A DNA stretch of 48,961 nt from Chthoniobacteraceae bacterium. Lineage in GTDB: Bacteria > Verrucomicrobiota > Verrucomicrobiia > Chthoniobacterales > Chthoniobacteraceae. Both the position numbers and the translations under genes were made by a program. Positions 34,201-41,608 of the stretch are shown piece after piece; the first letter of the stretch is position 1, and every line of letters starts with the position of its first letter. The notes under the pieces are model-generated. The model did not search any database. It was not told the origin of the DNA and saw only the letters and a program-made list of their open reading frames with translations. Location: assembly GCA_947476045.1 (NCBI GenBank), contig CANJNZ010000027.1, positions 1-48,961 on the forward strand, written 5' to 3'.

Positions 34201-34366
34201 AAACCTTTCCGTCATCCTTCGTTTGCACCGCAGGCGTGCGCTCACTCTCCGTGTGTGCAGATTGCCCGGGCGATGGATTTTCTTTGGTTCGCAGGCACCA
34301 TTCAGCGAGCCACGCGCACGCCACCATGGTGATGAAAAAAATGATGGAACGAAAACGTGGAGACAT
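28232..34366 (-). CDS. Giant exported M6-like protease / adhesin with autotransporter-associated repeats
   Basis: A 2044-residue protein from the ATG at 34366, preferred because it opens a hydrophobic leader (FRSIIFFITMVACAWLAEW); a frame extension to 34504 is less likely. Order, approximate residues: N-terminal 400-residue region; peptidase M6/gametolysin-like domain with HEWGHNFGLWH (H469, E470, H473, H479) and Met-turn M506; PKD domain 655-740 (YSWDFGDGS); carboxypeptidase-regulatory-like domain 745-825; PA14 domain 828-978 (TFYIASDDNSELWLS); two Calx-beta domains 998-1215; autotransporter-associated beta-strand repeats to about 1890; a C-terminal DPDFDGLTNLAEFTLGG module typical of verrucomicrobial secreted proteins. 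Likely a surface-attached protease that binds glycan or protein. No autotransporter barrel is present, so secretion route is unknown. Confidence 0.88.
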   Translation of the reverse strand: MSPRFRSIIFFITMVACAWLAEWCLRTKENPSPGQSAHTESERTPAVQTKDDGKVSHTTRETHDAGDCCGGKGTTGSGATNRVAASKPAVVVPPAQLAPALDAFRAWAERYEAASADEKTAMLPGGLALAKARSEAIGTLIRQNPKAAIDALLPYELRKALPPEIAERIEHRVSGRGDLMVLAVRPLPGTTVDEPVYRTASIAGKEYRAYTYGKRLKDISRPQTPILGVGVNLVDGKSLLAVRDEGYEVLEKAEAADLRAQLGEVETVCPISGAATESKGDETAVDTGAKIVWLCSGGHIGRWLQTPEGQLVAAAGGGGNSGGVSPVVPATWTQGNKTFLAIRVRFSDQAAEPTSDSNMQTQLQTVVDQWSDWSYGKLEGTFAFTPTLVLPQTEAWYAANGTDNAIMSAGRAVAAAYVDGSGNHPYDTANFDFDAIVFSSSLFGNYCGLGYVGGKGTWIKCFSAGIYMHEWGHNFGLWHANFWDATSDSPIGAGTHVEYGSKYSVMGSAGLNQYNTLERYELHWLESSDVVTVNTSGTYRLYNADKVTLTAGHPYSLRIRKDDRIYYTEYRPNWNGTSHTFATDNGAMICWSQGDDELLDMNPLTSSGNSDASLLVGRSFNDAEQGITVTTVARGGTAPDDYVDMVVNFNSTLADSQPVAVVTASNFSPAVNTSVTLTAVASDPDGDALAYSWDFGDGSNVSVDNSATQTKSWSAAGDYNVRCTVSDMKGKTAVQNVVVRVGTPTNFTISGRATKSDGTPVQDVLIKDTSSHITYTDADGRYTLGALGAGSYTVSALHSGWTLDAQFTNPVVIGSSAVNVNFTATAPAAVVGGITLEHWEGISGTSVSNLTSNAAYPNSPTYSYVLTSLFEAGTDFEDNYGQRARGYFRAPTTGAYTFYIASDDNSELWLSTTDQPANKVKIASVTSWTSSRQWTKFTSQKSAAITLTAGQRYYIEALQKEGGGGDNLAVGVDFPGGAQHRPIEASYLDPISTTSFPTPPNTVTVAATDASASEAGLDTGTFTITRTGDTTNALPVYFDIIGSATYGSDYQPLALSATIPAGETSTTATVTPIDDAIPEINETVVLQLSPAVTYTLGANTNATVVIYDDEAVLVSIVATDATATETAGDTAIFTVTRTGDTTNVLNVNYTIGGTAVNGVNYAALTSPVTISAGQASAAITVTQTANGIVEPDKTVIATLAAGAGYTLGAPNTATVHILESANTSWMNAVNGNWSDATKWNPGRPESTGNASLVLNFNAAGAYTSTNDLNAGFLLNQINFGGSTATLAGNSLSLSSNGSVLPQLNQNSAAAVVIGNNLALTASTTVAGSGAGSVTLSGVLSGAGALTSSFPGTLTLTGIGSSISGAAATTAGALAINGGSLTTAASTRIDGGSTFSISNGGIINEQRLYIGETTNNNSVIVTGAGSKLLRGTGAGSGTHRLYLGMLSAGGNGGTGNSLTISNGGYVYSGGGTNDRSILNSSNNTVTVTGSGSQWFITNNNLYLASNANSTNNSILVSNGGTISMGGAQFVHIGAQTGCTGNSITVTGAGSTWALANSQIAIGSGGTTTGSGGTAAGTGNTLTVSSGGVLSNLNWLMVGNSTAAANNNTALVSGGGLLEINTGIVAGTGTATGNTVTVQTGGVLQFKTATPTITIAAGSSITMNSGTLSYKGVSSTSTNLLNGNAAASGAGIFTWTGGNTFRLDSSTETGGSNYTFANNLSAKNYTALELYGTSTMARAITLDGSHGGSLLLNGSTATIAGGVALTGTVTITANGTASSLTGIISGGGALTKIGTGALSLNSVNTYSGNTVVNAGTLTLADNAGLKFVVTNTSNTNITGSGVVTLNGDFTIDTSAVTLISGTWPLVNVATQTFGTTFTVTGGWSENSNVWTKTTGTQIWSFSEANGVLTLASTLTGFDAWANDPAQGLTPGVNDGPLDDPDFDGLTNLAEFTLGGAPMVASRSIQPTLKKTGGNMVFEYARHDQSLSPATTQVVEYSNDLVTWTAVTIPTTTSGNVTITPGSPSHHVTVTIPNATSETYGRLKVTK

Positions 34367-34596
34367 GAAGGGTTTTGGGATATTGGGCCGCTTTTCAGCC
34401 GCACTTGCTATGCCACGAATCGCAGCTCTCCCGGGTGAAGAAGGGGTTGCTGCGTGGGATTTGCGGGCGCTTTGTGGCGGGGCATCCCTTTCACTAGCAA
34501 ACATTCACTGCTGCGCCAGAGGCGATTTTCTTAAATTTGCGCACTAGGAATGACATCCAGCCTTGCGCAACGAAGCGCACCTGCTCATTCAAAATC

Positions 34597-37500
34597 ATGC
34601 TCACCTTCCATCGCGTTCTCTTCCTGTTCTTCACACTCGTCACTTCCATCGTTGCGCAGGCAGAGGTGGCTTTTCACGAAGGCGACACAGTTCTTTTCTA
34701 CGGCAACTCGATGGTCGAGCGGCTGTGTGAGCACGGGGAACTCGAAGCGATGGTCCAGCTCGCGCACCCGGCGATGAAATTGCATTTCCGCAGTCTCGCG
34801 TGGACGGGCGACGAGGTCGGCTACCGGCTGCGTCCCGAAGGCTACGAGGCTTACATGAAAGAACTGCTCAAGCAGTGGCCGGCGAAGGTCGTGGTCGTGG
34901 GCTTCGGGATGAATGAGTCGTTCGCAGGCGCGGCGGGACTGGCGGATTTCCGCAAGCAGCTCGGTATGTATCTCGATCAACTCGCGCGGTTGCATCCGGG
35001 TGCGCAGTTCGTGTTGCTCGCGCCGAGTGCGGTAGAGGCAGACGGGCAGGTGAACGATGTTCAATTGCGGAACCGCGATTTAGCTGCCTACGCGAATACC
35101 ATTGGTGAGGTCGCGAAAGCGCGTGGTGCAGTGTTTGTGGATTTATTCAGGGCCTTTCTCGACTTCGGCACGAGGGACGCGAAGGGGCCGCATCTGACCA
35201 ACAATGGCCTGCATCTTGGCGACACGGGTAATCGCCTGATGGCGCGAACCATCGCACGTGCGTTGATTGGCGATGCGGCGTTGGAAAAGGCGAACGCTTC
35301 TCGTATTGCGGAAGTGACGAAGGCCATCGCGCGAAAGAACTACTACGTCTCCGAGGTTGTCCGCCCGAAGAATGCCGACCTGTATTACGGTATCCGCAAG
35401 CGACAGAACGAACACGACGCGGAGATTCCGCGTTACTTCAAGATGATCGAGCTGACGGAGGCCGTTGTGCATGAACTGGCCGCGACGACGGGGAAGAAGT
35501 TCGCTGACATTCCTCTGCCGTGGCTGGAGCCGATGCCGCCGATTAAAGGCCACGATGACGGACGAAATACCGGAGTCATCAAGCCGCCAGCCGATGCGCA
35601 GGCGGAGTTCAAAGTTGCTGACGGATTCTCGGTGAATCTCTTCGCATCCGAGGTGGAGTTTCCTGATTTAAAAAACCCGGTGCAAATCGCGTTCGACGCG
35701 CGCGGTCGCTTGTGGGTCGTGACGATGCCGTCCTTCCCGCACACCGTGCCGGGGCTGCCGCCGCAGGACAAAATCATCGTCCTCGAAGACACCGACCACG
35801 ACGGCAAAGCGGACAAATGCACGACCTTCGCCGAAGGGCTCGACGCTCTCGATGGCGTCGCTTTCTCCGAGCTTGGCGTCATCGTTTCCGAGCAGCCGAA
35901 GCTCTATGTGATGAACGACACGAACGGCGACGGCAAAGCGGACACCAAGCGCGAGCTGCTGCGCGGCATTGACGTGACCGACTCGCACCACGGCGGAATG
36001 ATCGCGACCGATCCCATCGGCGACGTGCTGTTCTGCGACGGCGTGTTTCATCGCTCGCAAATCGAGACGCCGTTTGGCGTGGTGCGAGGAATTGACGCGA
36101 CGACCTACCGGCTGAATCCGCGCACCGGTCGCGTCGAGACCGAGTGGCAAAGTGCAACGCCGAACCCATGGAAGATCACCTACGACCGCACGGGGAATCT
36201 TTTTCAAATGTATGGCGACGGCATCCCGACCGACGCACTCCCGCTCACGTGGACACCGCTCGGCGTCTATCACCCGCATGGCTACGGCAACACCGGCAGC
36301 AACGGCAAAGGCTCCGGCATCGTGAGCATCTCCAGCCCGAACTTCCCCGACGAATATCAGCAGGGCATGGCGAGCGCTTCGCTGCTCGGCAACTACACCG
36401 TCTCGCTGTGGAAATACGATTACGACAAGGGCATGGTGAAGGGCTCGCAGAGGCTGGATGTGCTCCGTTCGCCAAACGCGGCCTTTCGTCCGGCGGATCT
36501 CGAGTTCGGCTTCGATGGTGCGCTCTACGTCTCGGACTTTTGCAGCCCAATCATCGGCCATGCGCAGCACCCGATGCGCGACCCGCATTGGGATCACGAG
36601 CACGGTCGCATCTGGCGCGTGGTGAATAATGCAAAGCCGGTGGTGAAAGACTTTCCGAAAATCGAAGGCGCGAGCGTGGCTGAGTTGCTGAAGCTTTTGC
36701 AGAGCGAGCAAAACATCGTGCGTCATCACGCACGAATAGAGCTACGCAAGAAAGGCGCAGCGGTATTGCCGGTTTTGGACAAATGGGTTGCCGCGCTTGA
36801 CCGCACGAAGCCCGAATTCAACCAGTGTGCTTTGGAAGCGCTCTTTGTCGCTGAAGGTCTAGGACAGACACGTCCCGCTCTGCTTGATGTGCTTTTGAAA
36901 TGCGAGGCACCGCTCTACCGCGCCGCTGCTGTGAGCATGATCCGCCGCCAAGCTGACCGGTTGCCGAACGTCACCGAGTTTCTCACCCGCATGGCCGCCG
37001 ACCCGCACCCGCGTGTGCAGATGGAAGTCGTGGATGCCGTCGCGCACCTTCGCCCCACGATGCCCGCCGTCGAGCAGGCACTGAATGCGCTCAAGACCAC
37101 TAACGGCGACGTGCAGCATATGCTCGCCGATTTGAAACACGGCACCAAACCCGCCAAGGGCCGTAGCGTTCCTGTTCTCGAAGTCGCGCCCGAAACACGC
37201 CTCACGCAATGGCTCGACGTGGGCAAAGGCACGCGTCGCACCTTCGTGCAGGCCGATGCCGGGCAACCCGCAGTGCTCGCCGTTCGACACGGCTACCTCG
37301 ATATCGTCGTCAACGGCGTGCAGCTTCTCTCCTCCGACTCGATGTGGATCAACGACCAGCAAGTGCAGCTCGACCTTCGCCCCGGTCTCAACGTGATAGA
37401 CATCACCTTCCGCAACGCGCGCGGCATCCCGGCAGTCTTCCTCTACGATCCCATCGGTCAGAAACTCGCCACCGCACGTCCCGCCGAGAATGCGGAAAGA

Positions 37501-37920
37501 CTCAGCGCACTAGCCGCTGAATTTGAAAAAGCCAATGCTGCCCTTGGCGACGCGCTCATCGTGCAAGCCGTGCCGAATCAAATGCAATTCGCGCCCAAGG
37601 AACTTCGCGTAAAAGCCGGGGCGAAAGTCCGCCTCATTTTCGAAAACCCAGATCTCATGCTGCACAATTTCGTGCTGCTCTCACCCGGAGCGGAGGACGA
37701 AGTCGGCACGCTTGCCGACAAACTCGCAGCCCAGCCCGACGGCCTCGCAAAAAACTACCTCCCCGATTCCAAAAAGATTCTGCAATCCACCCCGCTTGTG
37801 CAGCCGAAGCAAAAAGCCGAACTCGCTTTCACCGCCCCCGCAACGCCCGGCAACTACCCATACATTTGCACCTTCCCCGGCCACTGGCGCTCCATGCGCG
37901 GAGTGCTTGTCGTCGAATAG
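34597..37920 (+). CDS. Secreted PVC-type protein: SGNH + dehydrogenase propeller + HEAT + cupredoxin
   Basis: An 1107-residue exported protein from the ATG at 34597, chosen for its signal peptide (LFLFFTLVTSIVAQAEVA); an extension to 34537 is dropped. Residues to about 280 are SGNH-like (TVLFYGNSMVERL, NNGLHLGDTGNRLMA). The dehydrogenase propeller is at about 340-680 (ADGFSVNLFASEVEFPD, AFDARGRLWVV) with HEAT-type repeats to about 870. A beta domain follows, then a C-terminal type-1 copper (azurin/plastocyanin-like) domain at about 980-1107 with candidate ligands H1023 (LMLHNFVLL), C1091, H1096 and M1100 (YICTFPGHWRSMRG). It has no CxxCH heme motif, unlike its two relatives in this window. 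It should oxidise an unknown periplasmic substrate and pass electrons to copper. It starts a run of four secreted genes. Confidence 0.9.
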   Translation: MLTFHRVLFLFFTLVTSIVAQAEVAFHEGDTVLFYGNSMVERLCEHGELEAMVQLAHPAMKLHFRSLAWTGDEVGYRLRPEGYEAYMKELLKQWPAKVVVVGFGMNESFAGAAGLADFRKQLGMYLDQLARLHPGAQFVLLAPSAVEADGQVNDVQLRNRDLAAYANTIGEVAKARGAVFVDLFRAFLDFGTRDAKGPHLTNNGLHLGDTGNRLMARTIARALIGDAALEKANASRIAEVTKAIARKNYYVSEVVRPKNADLYYGIRKRQNEHDAEIPRYFKMIELTEAVVHELAATTGKKFADIPLPWLEPMPPIKGHDDGRNTGVIKPPADAQAEFKVADGFSVNLFASEVEFPDLKNPVQIAFDARGRLWVVTMPSFPHTVPGLPPQDKIIVLEDTDHDGKADKCTTFAEGLDALDGVAFSELGVIVSEQPKLYVMNDTNGDGKADTKRELLRGIDVTDSHHGGMIATDPIGDVLFCDGVFHRSQIETPFGVVRGIDATTYRLNPRTGRVETEWQSATPNPWKITYDRTGNLFQMYGDGIPTDALPLTWTPLGVYHPHGYGNTGSNGKGSGIVSISSPNFPDEYQQGMASASLLGNYTVSLWKYDYDKGMVKGSQRLDVLRSPNAAFRPADLEFGFDGALYVSDFCSPIIGHAQHPMRDPHWDHEHGRIWRVVNNAKPVVKDFPKIEGASVAELLKLLQSEQNIVRHHARIELRKKGAAVLPVLDKWVAALDRTKPEFNQCALEALFVAEGLGQTRPALLDVLLKCEAPLYRAAAVSMIRRQADRLPNVTEFLTRMAADPHPRVQMEVVDAVAHLRPTMPAVEQALNALKTTNGDVQHMLADLKHGTKPAKGRSVPVLEVAPETRLTQWLDVGKGTRRTFVQADAGQPAVLAVRHGYLDIVVNGVQLLSSDSMWINDQQVQLDLRPGLNVIDITFRNARGIPAVFLYDPIGQKLATARPAENAERLSALAAEFEKANAALGDALIVQAVPNQMQFAPKELRVKAGAKVRLIFENPDLMLHNFVLLSPGAEDEVGTLADKLAAQPDGLAKNYLPDSKKILQSTPLVQPKQKAELAFTAPATPGNYPYICTFPGHWRSMRGVLVVE

Positions 37921-37988
37921 CTGATCTGAAAATCTGCGGACATCTGCGTATCTGCAACCGCACGCCTCTTTTTCAAAACACACCATTC

Positions 37989-39086
37989 ATGAAGCCGATC
38001 GTCATCAATAAAAGTAAGTTTCTCAAAACCATCGTAGCACGCGCCGCTCTCCTGCTCGTGTTGGCATCGACGGGTATCGCGGAGGATGCCAAGCCGGTTG
38101 TCGGCAAGGGGCCGCTGAAAATTTTCCTGCTCGCGGGTCAATCGAACATGGAGGGGCACGCGACCTTACCGACGATTGATTTTCTCGGCGAGGACCCGGA
38201 CCCGGCACGGGCGGCTTTGCTTAAAAAATTCAAGCCGGACGGCAAAACGCTCGTGACCCGTGATGACGTGTGGGTGGTGAGCAACGGCGCGCCTTTCGAC
38301 AAACTCCAGCCGGGCCTCGGTGCGCGGAAGGATGCTGCGACGCTCGGCGTGAAGATCGGGCCGGAATACGGATTCGGCTATTTCATGGGTGAGACGTTGG
38401 AGGAGCAGGTGCTTTTGATCAAAGTGGCGGAGGGCGGCACGAGCCTGCACCAAAGCTGGCGTCCGCCGAGTGCGGGGTCGCTGCCGAATGTAAAGCCCGA
38501 GGAAGTGGGCGAGATGTATCGTGCGCTGGTGCAGAACACACACGACACGGTGCGCGATTTAAAAAAACTCTTCCCCGCCTACGACGAAAAGGCCGGCTAT
38601 GAAATCGCGGGGCTCGTCTGGTTTCAGGGCTACAACGACATGTTCGACGAAACGGGTCGCAAGGAATACGGCAAAAACCTCGTGATGCTGATCAAGGATC
38701 TACGGAAGGAATTCAACGCGCCGAATATGAAAGTGGCCGTCGGTGTGATGGGCGTAAACGGCCCGCTCAACGAAGGTGCCATCAACCCCAAGCAGGCCGA
38801 CGTGCGAGCAGGACAGCGCTTCGTGAACACGGTCGAGGAGTTCAAAGGAAACGTGAAGGCGTTCGAGAGCGCGCCGCTGCTCCATCCGAAAGTGGTGGAA
38901 CTGACCGCTGGCGAATGGCTGCATACCCGCGATTTCAAAAAAGACCCGCACACCCCCGAGGAAAAAGCGCTGCTGCAACGCGCCACATCGAACATGGGCT
39001 TCCACTACAACGGCGAAGGCCGCTTCTTCATCCTGCTCGGAAAGCAATTCGCCGACACGATGCTGGAATTGATGAAGACGAAATGA
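37989..39086 (+). CDS. Secreted sialate/acetylxylan esterase-like protein (SASA domain)
   Basis: A 365-residue secreted esterase from the ATG at 37989; the frame reaches back to 37866 but overlaps the upstream gene end. A signal-like stretch (ARAALLLVLASTGIAED) follows a charged leader. The catalytic serine lies in LLAGQSNMEGHA (S52), the invariant block of the DUF303/SASA carbohydrate esterase family; VWFQGYNDMF and FHYNGEGRF (His about 339) complete the SGNH-type active site. Members remove acetyl groups from sialic acids or xylans. The stop overlaps the next start as ATGA. The substrate is likely an acetylated polysaccharide, by context with the sulfatase. Confidence 0.87.
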   Translation: MKPIVINKSKFLKTIVARAALLLVLASTGIAEDAKPVVGKGPLKIFLLAGQSNMEGHATLPTIDFLGEDPDPARAALLKKFKPDGKTLVTRDDVWVVSNGAPFDKLQPGLGARKDAATLGVKIGPEYGFGYFMGETLEEQVLLIKVAEGGTSLHQSWRPPSAGSLPNVKPEEVGEMYRALVQNTHDTVRDLKKLFPAYDEKAGYEIAGLVWFQGYNDMFDETGRKEYGKNLVMLIKDLRKEFNAPNMKVAVGVMGVNGPLNEGAINPKQADVRAGQRFVNTVEEFKGNVKAFESAPLLHPKVVELTAGEWLHTRDFKKDPHTPEEKALLQRATSNMGFHYNGEGRFFILLGKQFADTMLELMKTK

Positions 39087-41503
39087 GCCTTTTCATAAAA
39101 TGCAGGGTGGGTTTTTTTGAGACGTTCACTCGTATTTTAACGATGGTGCTGCTGGTAGCGGCGGTTTGTTTCGCTGATGCGGCGCAGCCTGCAGTGCCGC
39201 CGGATTTGACGAAGGAGCCGAAGGCGGCGGAGGGGAAGGGGGATTGGAATCTGGGGCCGACGGGGATGCGAGGGTGGATGTTTGTGAAGGACAATTACAC
39301 GGATGAGGCGCGGCAGATTTTGGTAACGAAAATTGACGCGGGCTCGCCTGCGGACGGGGTGATGGAGGTCGGCGATGTGATCCTCGGCGTGGCGGGGAAA
39401 CTTTTCAGCGAAGATGCGCGCCGGGTATTTGGCCGGGCGATTGACGGTGCGGAAAAGGATGGCGCGCTGGCGCTGATGGTGTGGCGCAAGGGCGAGCAGA
39501 AGGATGTGGTGGTGAAGCTGAAGGTGATGGGTTCCTATGCGGAGACGGCTCCGTATGATTGCGCGAAATCGCGGAAGATTTTGGAGGAAGGCTGCAAGCG
39601 CATCGTGGAGAACAAGGATTACGGGCGGTGTCTCGTCGGCTACCTCGCACTGCTGGCGTCGGGCGATCCGCAGTATGCCGAGTTGCTGAAAGCGAAGGCG
39701 CATGAGGTGGCTCCGCAGAATCCGCATTTCCCGATTGATAAATGGGTGCCCGGAAATCCCGGCGGCTGGATCACGGGCTACACGTGCGTCTTTCTCTCGG
39801 AATACTATCTCGCAACCGGCGACAAGTATGTGCTCCCGGCGATTCAGGAATACGCGCATTTCATCGCGCTGGGGCAAAGCCGCATCGGCACTTGGGGCTC
39901 GAACATGGCGTGGACCGATCTGAATGGCGGCGTGATTCACGGCAACATCCCCGGCTACGGCGCGCTGAATCAAGCGGGGCTCGTCTGCCACATGGGGCTG
40001 ATCCTCGCGACGAAGTGCGGCATCGAGGACAAGGACGGTGAAATCGCGGCAGCGCTGAAACGGGCGAATGATTTTCTGAGTTACTACGTGGGAAAGGGCA
40101 CGATTCCCTACGGCGATCACAACCCGACGCTGAATTGCCACGACGACAACGGGAAGAATTGTCAGGCGGCGCTCATCTTTGATCTGCAAGGGATGAAAGA
40201 AGGCTCGCAGTTTTACACGAAGCTGATCACGGCGTCATACGAAGACCGCGAGGAGGGGCACACGGGGAATCAATTCAGCCACCAATGGTCCGGGATGGGC
40301 GTGGCGCGCGGCGGGCCGAAAGCGGCGTCGGCTTTCCTCAAAGAGATGCGCTGGTATTACGATATGGCGCGCACGTGGAAGGGCGATTTTGTTTATCAGG
40401 GGCTCGGCGGCGGCGGTGGTGGATATTGGGATTCCACGACCGGCTACATGCTCACTTACGCGCTGTCGTTGCGGAAACTTTTCCTCACCGGCAAGGACGC
40501 GAAGTCGGAAACATGGCTGAGTGAAAAGGACGTGAAGGAGGCCATCGAAGCGGGGCGCAACATGCATTACGAAAAGCTGGATGTCCCGGCGCTGATGAAG
40601 GAACTGGGAAGCTGGTCGCTAGTCGTGCGCACGCGGGCTGCCGAGGCGATTGCGAAAAAAAAGGAGGACGTGACGCCTGCGCTGCTCCAACTGCTCGAAG
40701 GCAACGACGCTCAGGCGCGCATCGGCGCGTGTCAGGCGGTGAAGGAACTCAAGGCGCGCGGTGCCGCAGCCGTGCCCGTTTTGATCAAGCTGCTCGATCA
40801 CGACGACATCTGGCTCCGCGTCTGCGCCGCCGAAGCACTCGCGGGTATCGGCGAACCCGCACGCCCGGCCATCCCTGCGATGCTCAAAGCCTGTGCGCGT
40901 AAGGACCCCAAGGACCCTCGCGGCTTCCAGCGGCGCGGTCTCGCGTTTTCGCTCTTCTACCCGCGTGGCGCACTTGGCGGCGATGGATTGCTGGCCCGTT
41001 CCATCGAGGGCGTTGACCGCAGCCTGCTTTATCCCGCCATCCGCAGCGTAGCCACGACCGACGACGGACGCGCTCGCGGCTGCCTCCGCTCCGCCTACCA
41101 ATTCCTCACGCTCGACGACGTGCGCGCACTAGCACCGGACATCGTGAAATCCATCGCCGAAAAAGCCCCCAGCGGAGAAATGTTCGCCGGTGGCGTCCGC
41201 CTCGCAGGCGTGAAATTGCTCACGAAATACCGCATCAAAGAAGGAATCCCGCTCGCCTTCACCGCGATGGACTGGCGCAACTGGGGAGCCGGCGAGCGCA
41301 TCGCCGTCTGCCTCGACGCGCTCAAGGAATACGGCGCCCACGCACTGCCCGTGCTCCGGGAAATCGAGCGCACATGGACCGTGGACGAGGCCACCAGCCG
41401 CGGCCTCACCCCGCAAATCGCCAAGCTCCGCGAAATCATCACCGCCGCCGAAGCCGACAAAAACCCGCCCGCATTGATCAGCCTGAAAGCAGAAGCTCAA
41501 TAA
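39083..41503 (+). CDS. Secreted PDZ + helical-barrel + HEAT protein (DUF6288-like)
   Basis: An 806-residue exported protein, start chosen at 39083 because it overlaps the esterase stop as ATGA; a Met at 39143 could also begin the signal. The order is: signal, a PDZ-like domain (GMRGWMFVKDNY, IDAGSPADGVMEVGDVILGV; about residues 55-150), an alpha-helical barrel-like region of about 300 residues with GGWITGYTCVFLSEYYLATG and FSHQWSGMGVARGGPKAASA, then HEAT-type repeats (ARIGACQAVKELKARGAAA, WLRVCAAEALAGIGEPARP). It matches what I recall of the DUF6288 group of PVC genomes. No enzymatic motif is identified. The coupling with the esterase suggests a role in the same surface process. Confidence 0.78.
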   Translation: MSLFIKCRVGFFETFTRILTMVLLVAAVCFADAAQPAVPPDLTKEPKAAEGKGDWNLGPTGMRGWMFVKDNYTDEARQILVTKIDAGSPADGVMEVGDVILGVAGKLFSEDARRVFGRAIDGAEKDGALALMVWRKGEQKDVVVKLKVMGSYAETAPYDCAKSRKILEEGCKRIVENKDYGRCLVGYLALLASGDPQYAELLKAKAHEVAPQNPHFPIDKWVPGNPGGWITGYTCVFLSEYYLATGDKYVLPAIQEYAHFIALGQSRIGTWGSNMAWTDLNGGVIHGNIPGYGALNQAGLVCHMGLILATKCGIEDKDGEIAAALKRANDFLSYYVGKGTIPYGDHNPTLNCHDDNGKNCQAALIFDLQGMKEGSQFYTKLITASYEDREEGHTGNQFSHQWSGMGVARGGPKAASAFLKEMRWYYDMARTWKGDFVYQGLGGGGGGYWDSTTGYMLTYALSLRKLFLTGKDAKSETWLSEKDVKEAIEAGRNMHYEKLDVPALMKELGSWSLVVRTRAAEAIAKKKEDVTPALLQLLEGNDAQARIGACQAVKELKARGAAAVPVLIKLLDHDDIWLRVCAAEALAGIGEPARPAIPAMLKACARKDPKDPRGFQRRGLAFSLFYPRGALGGDGLLARSIEGVDRSLLYPAIRSVATTDDGRARGCLRSAYQFLTLDDVRALAPDIVKSIAEKAPSGEMFAGGVRLAGVKLLTKYRIKEGIPLAFTAMDWRNWGAGERIAVCLDALKEYGAHALPVLREIERTWTVDEATSRGLTPQIAKLREIITAAEADKNPPALISLKAEAQ

Positions 41504-41608
41504 GCCGGACAAACTGCACCCGCGCCAAATGGCGACTTGTGAGGTGTGAAGACGGCAATTACCAATCGCAGTTACTGTCGCTAACGCACCCGACATCGCC
41601 GGGTTTTT

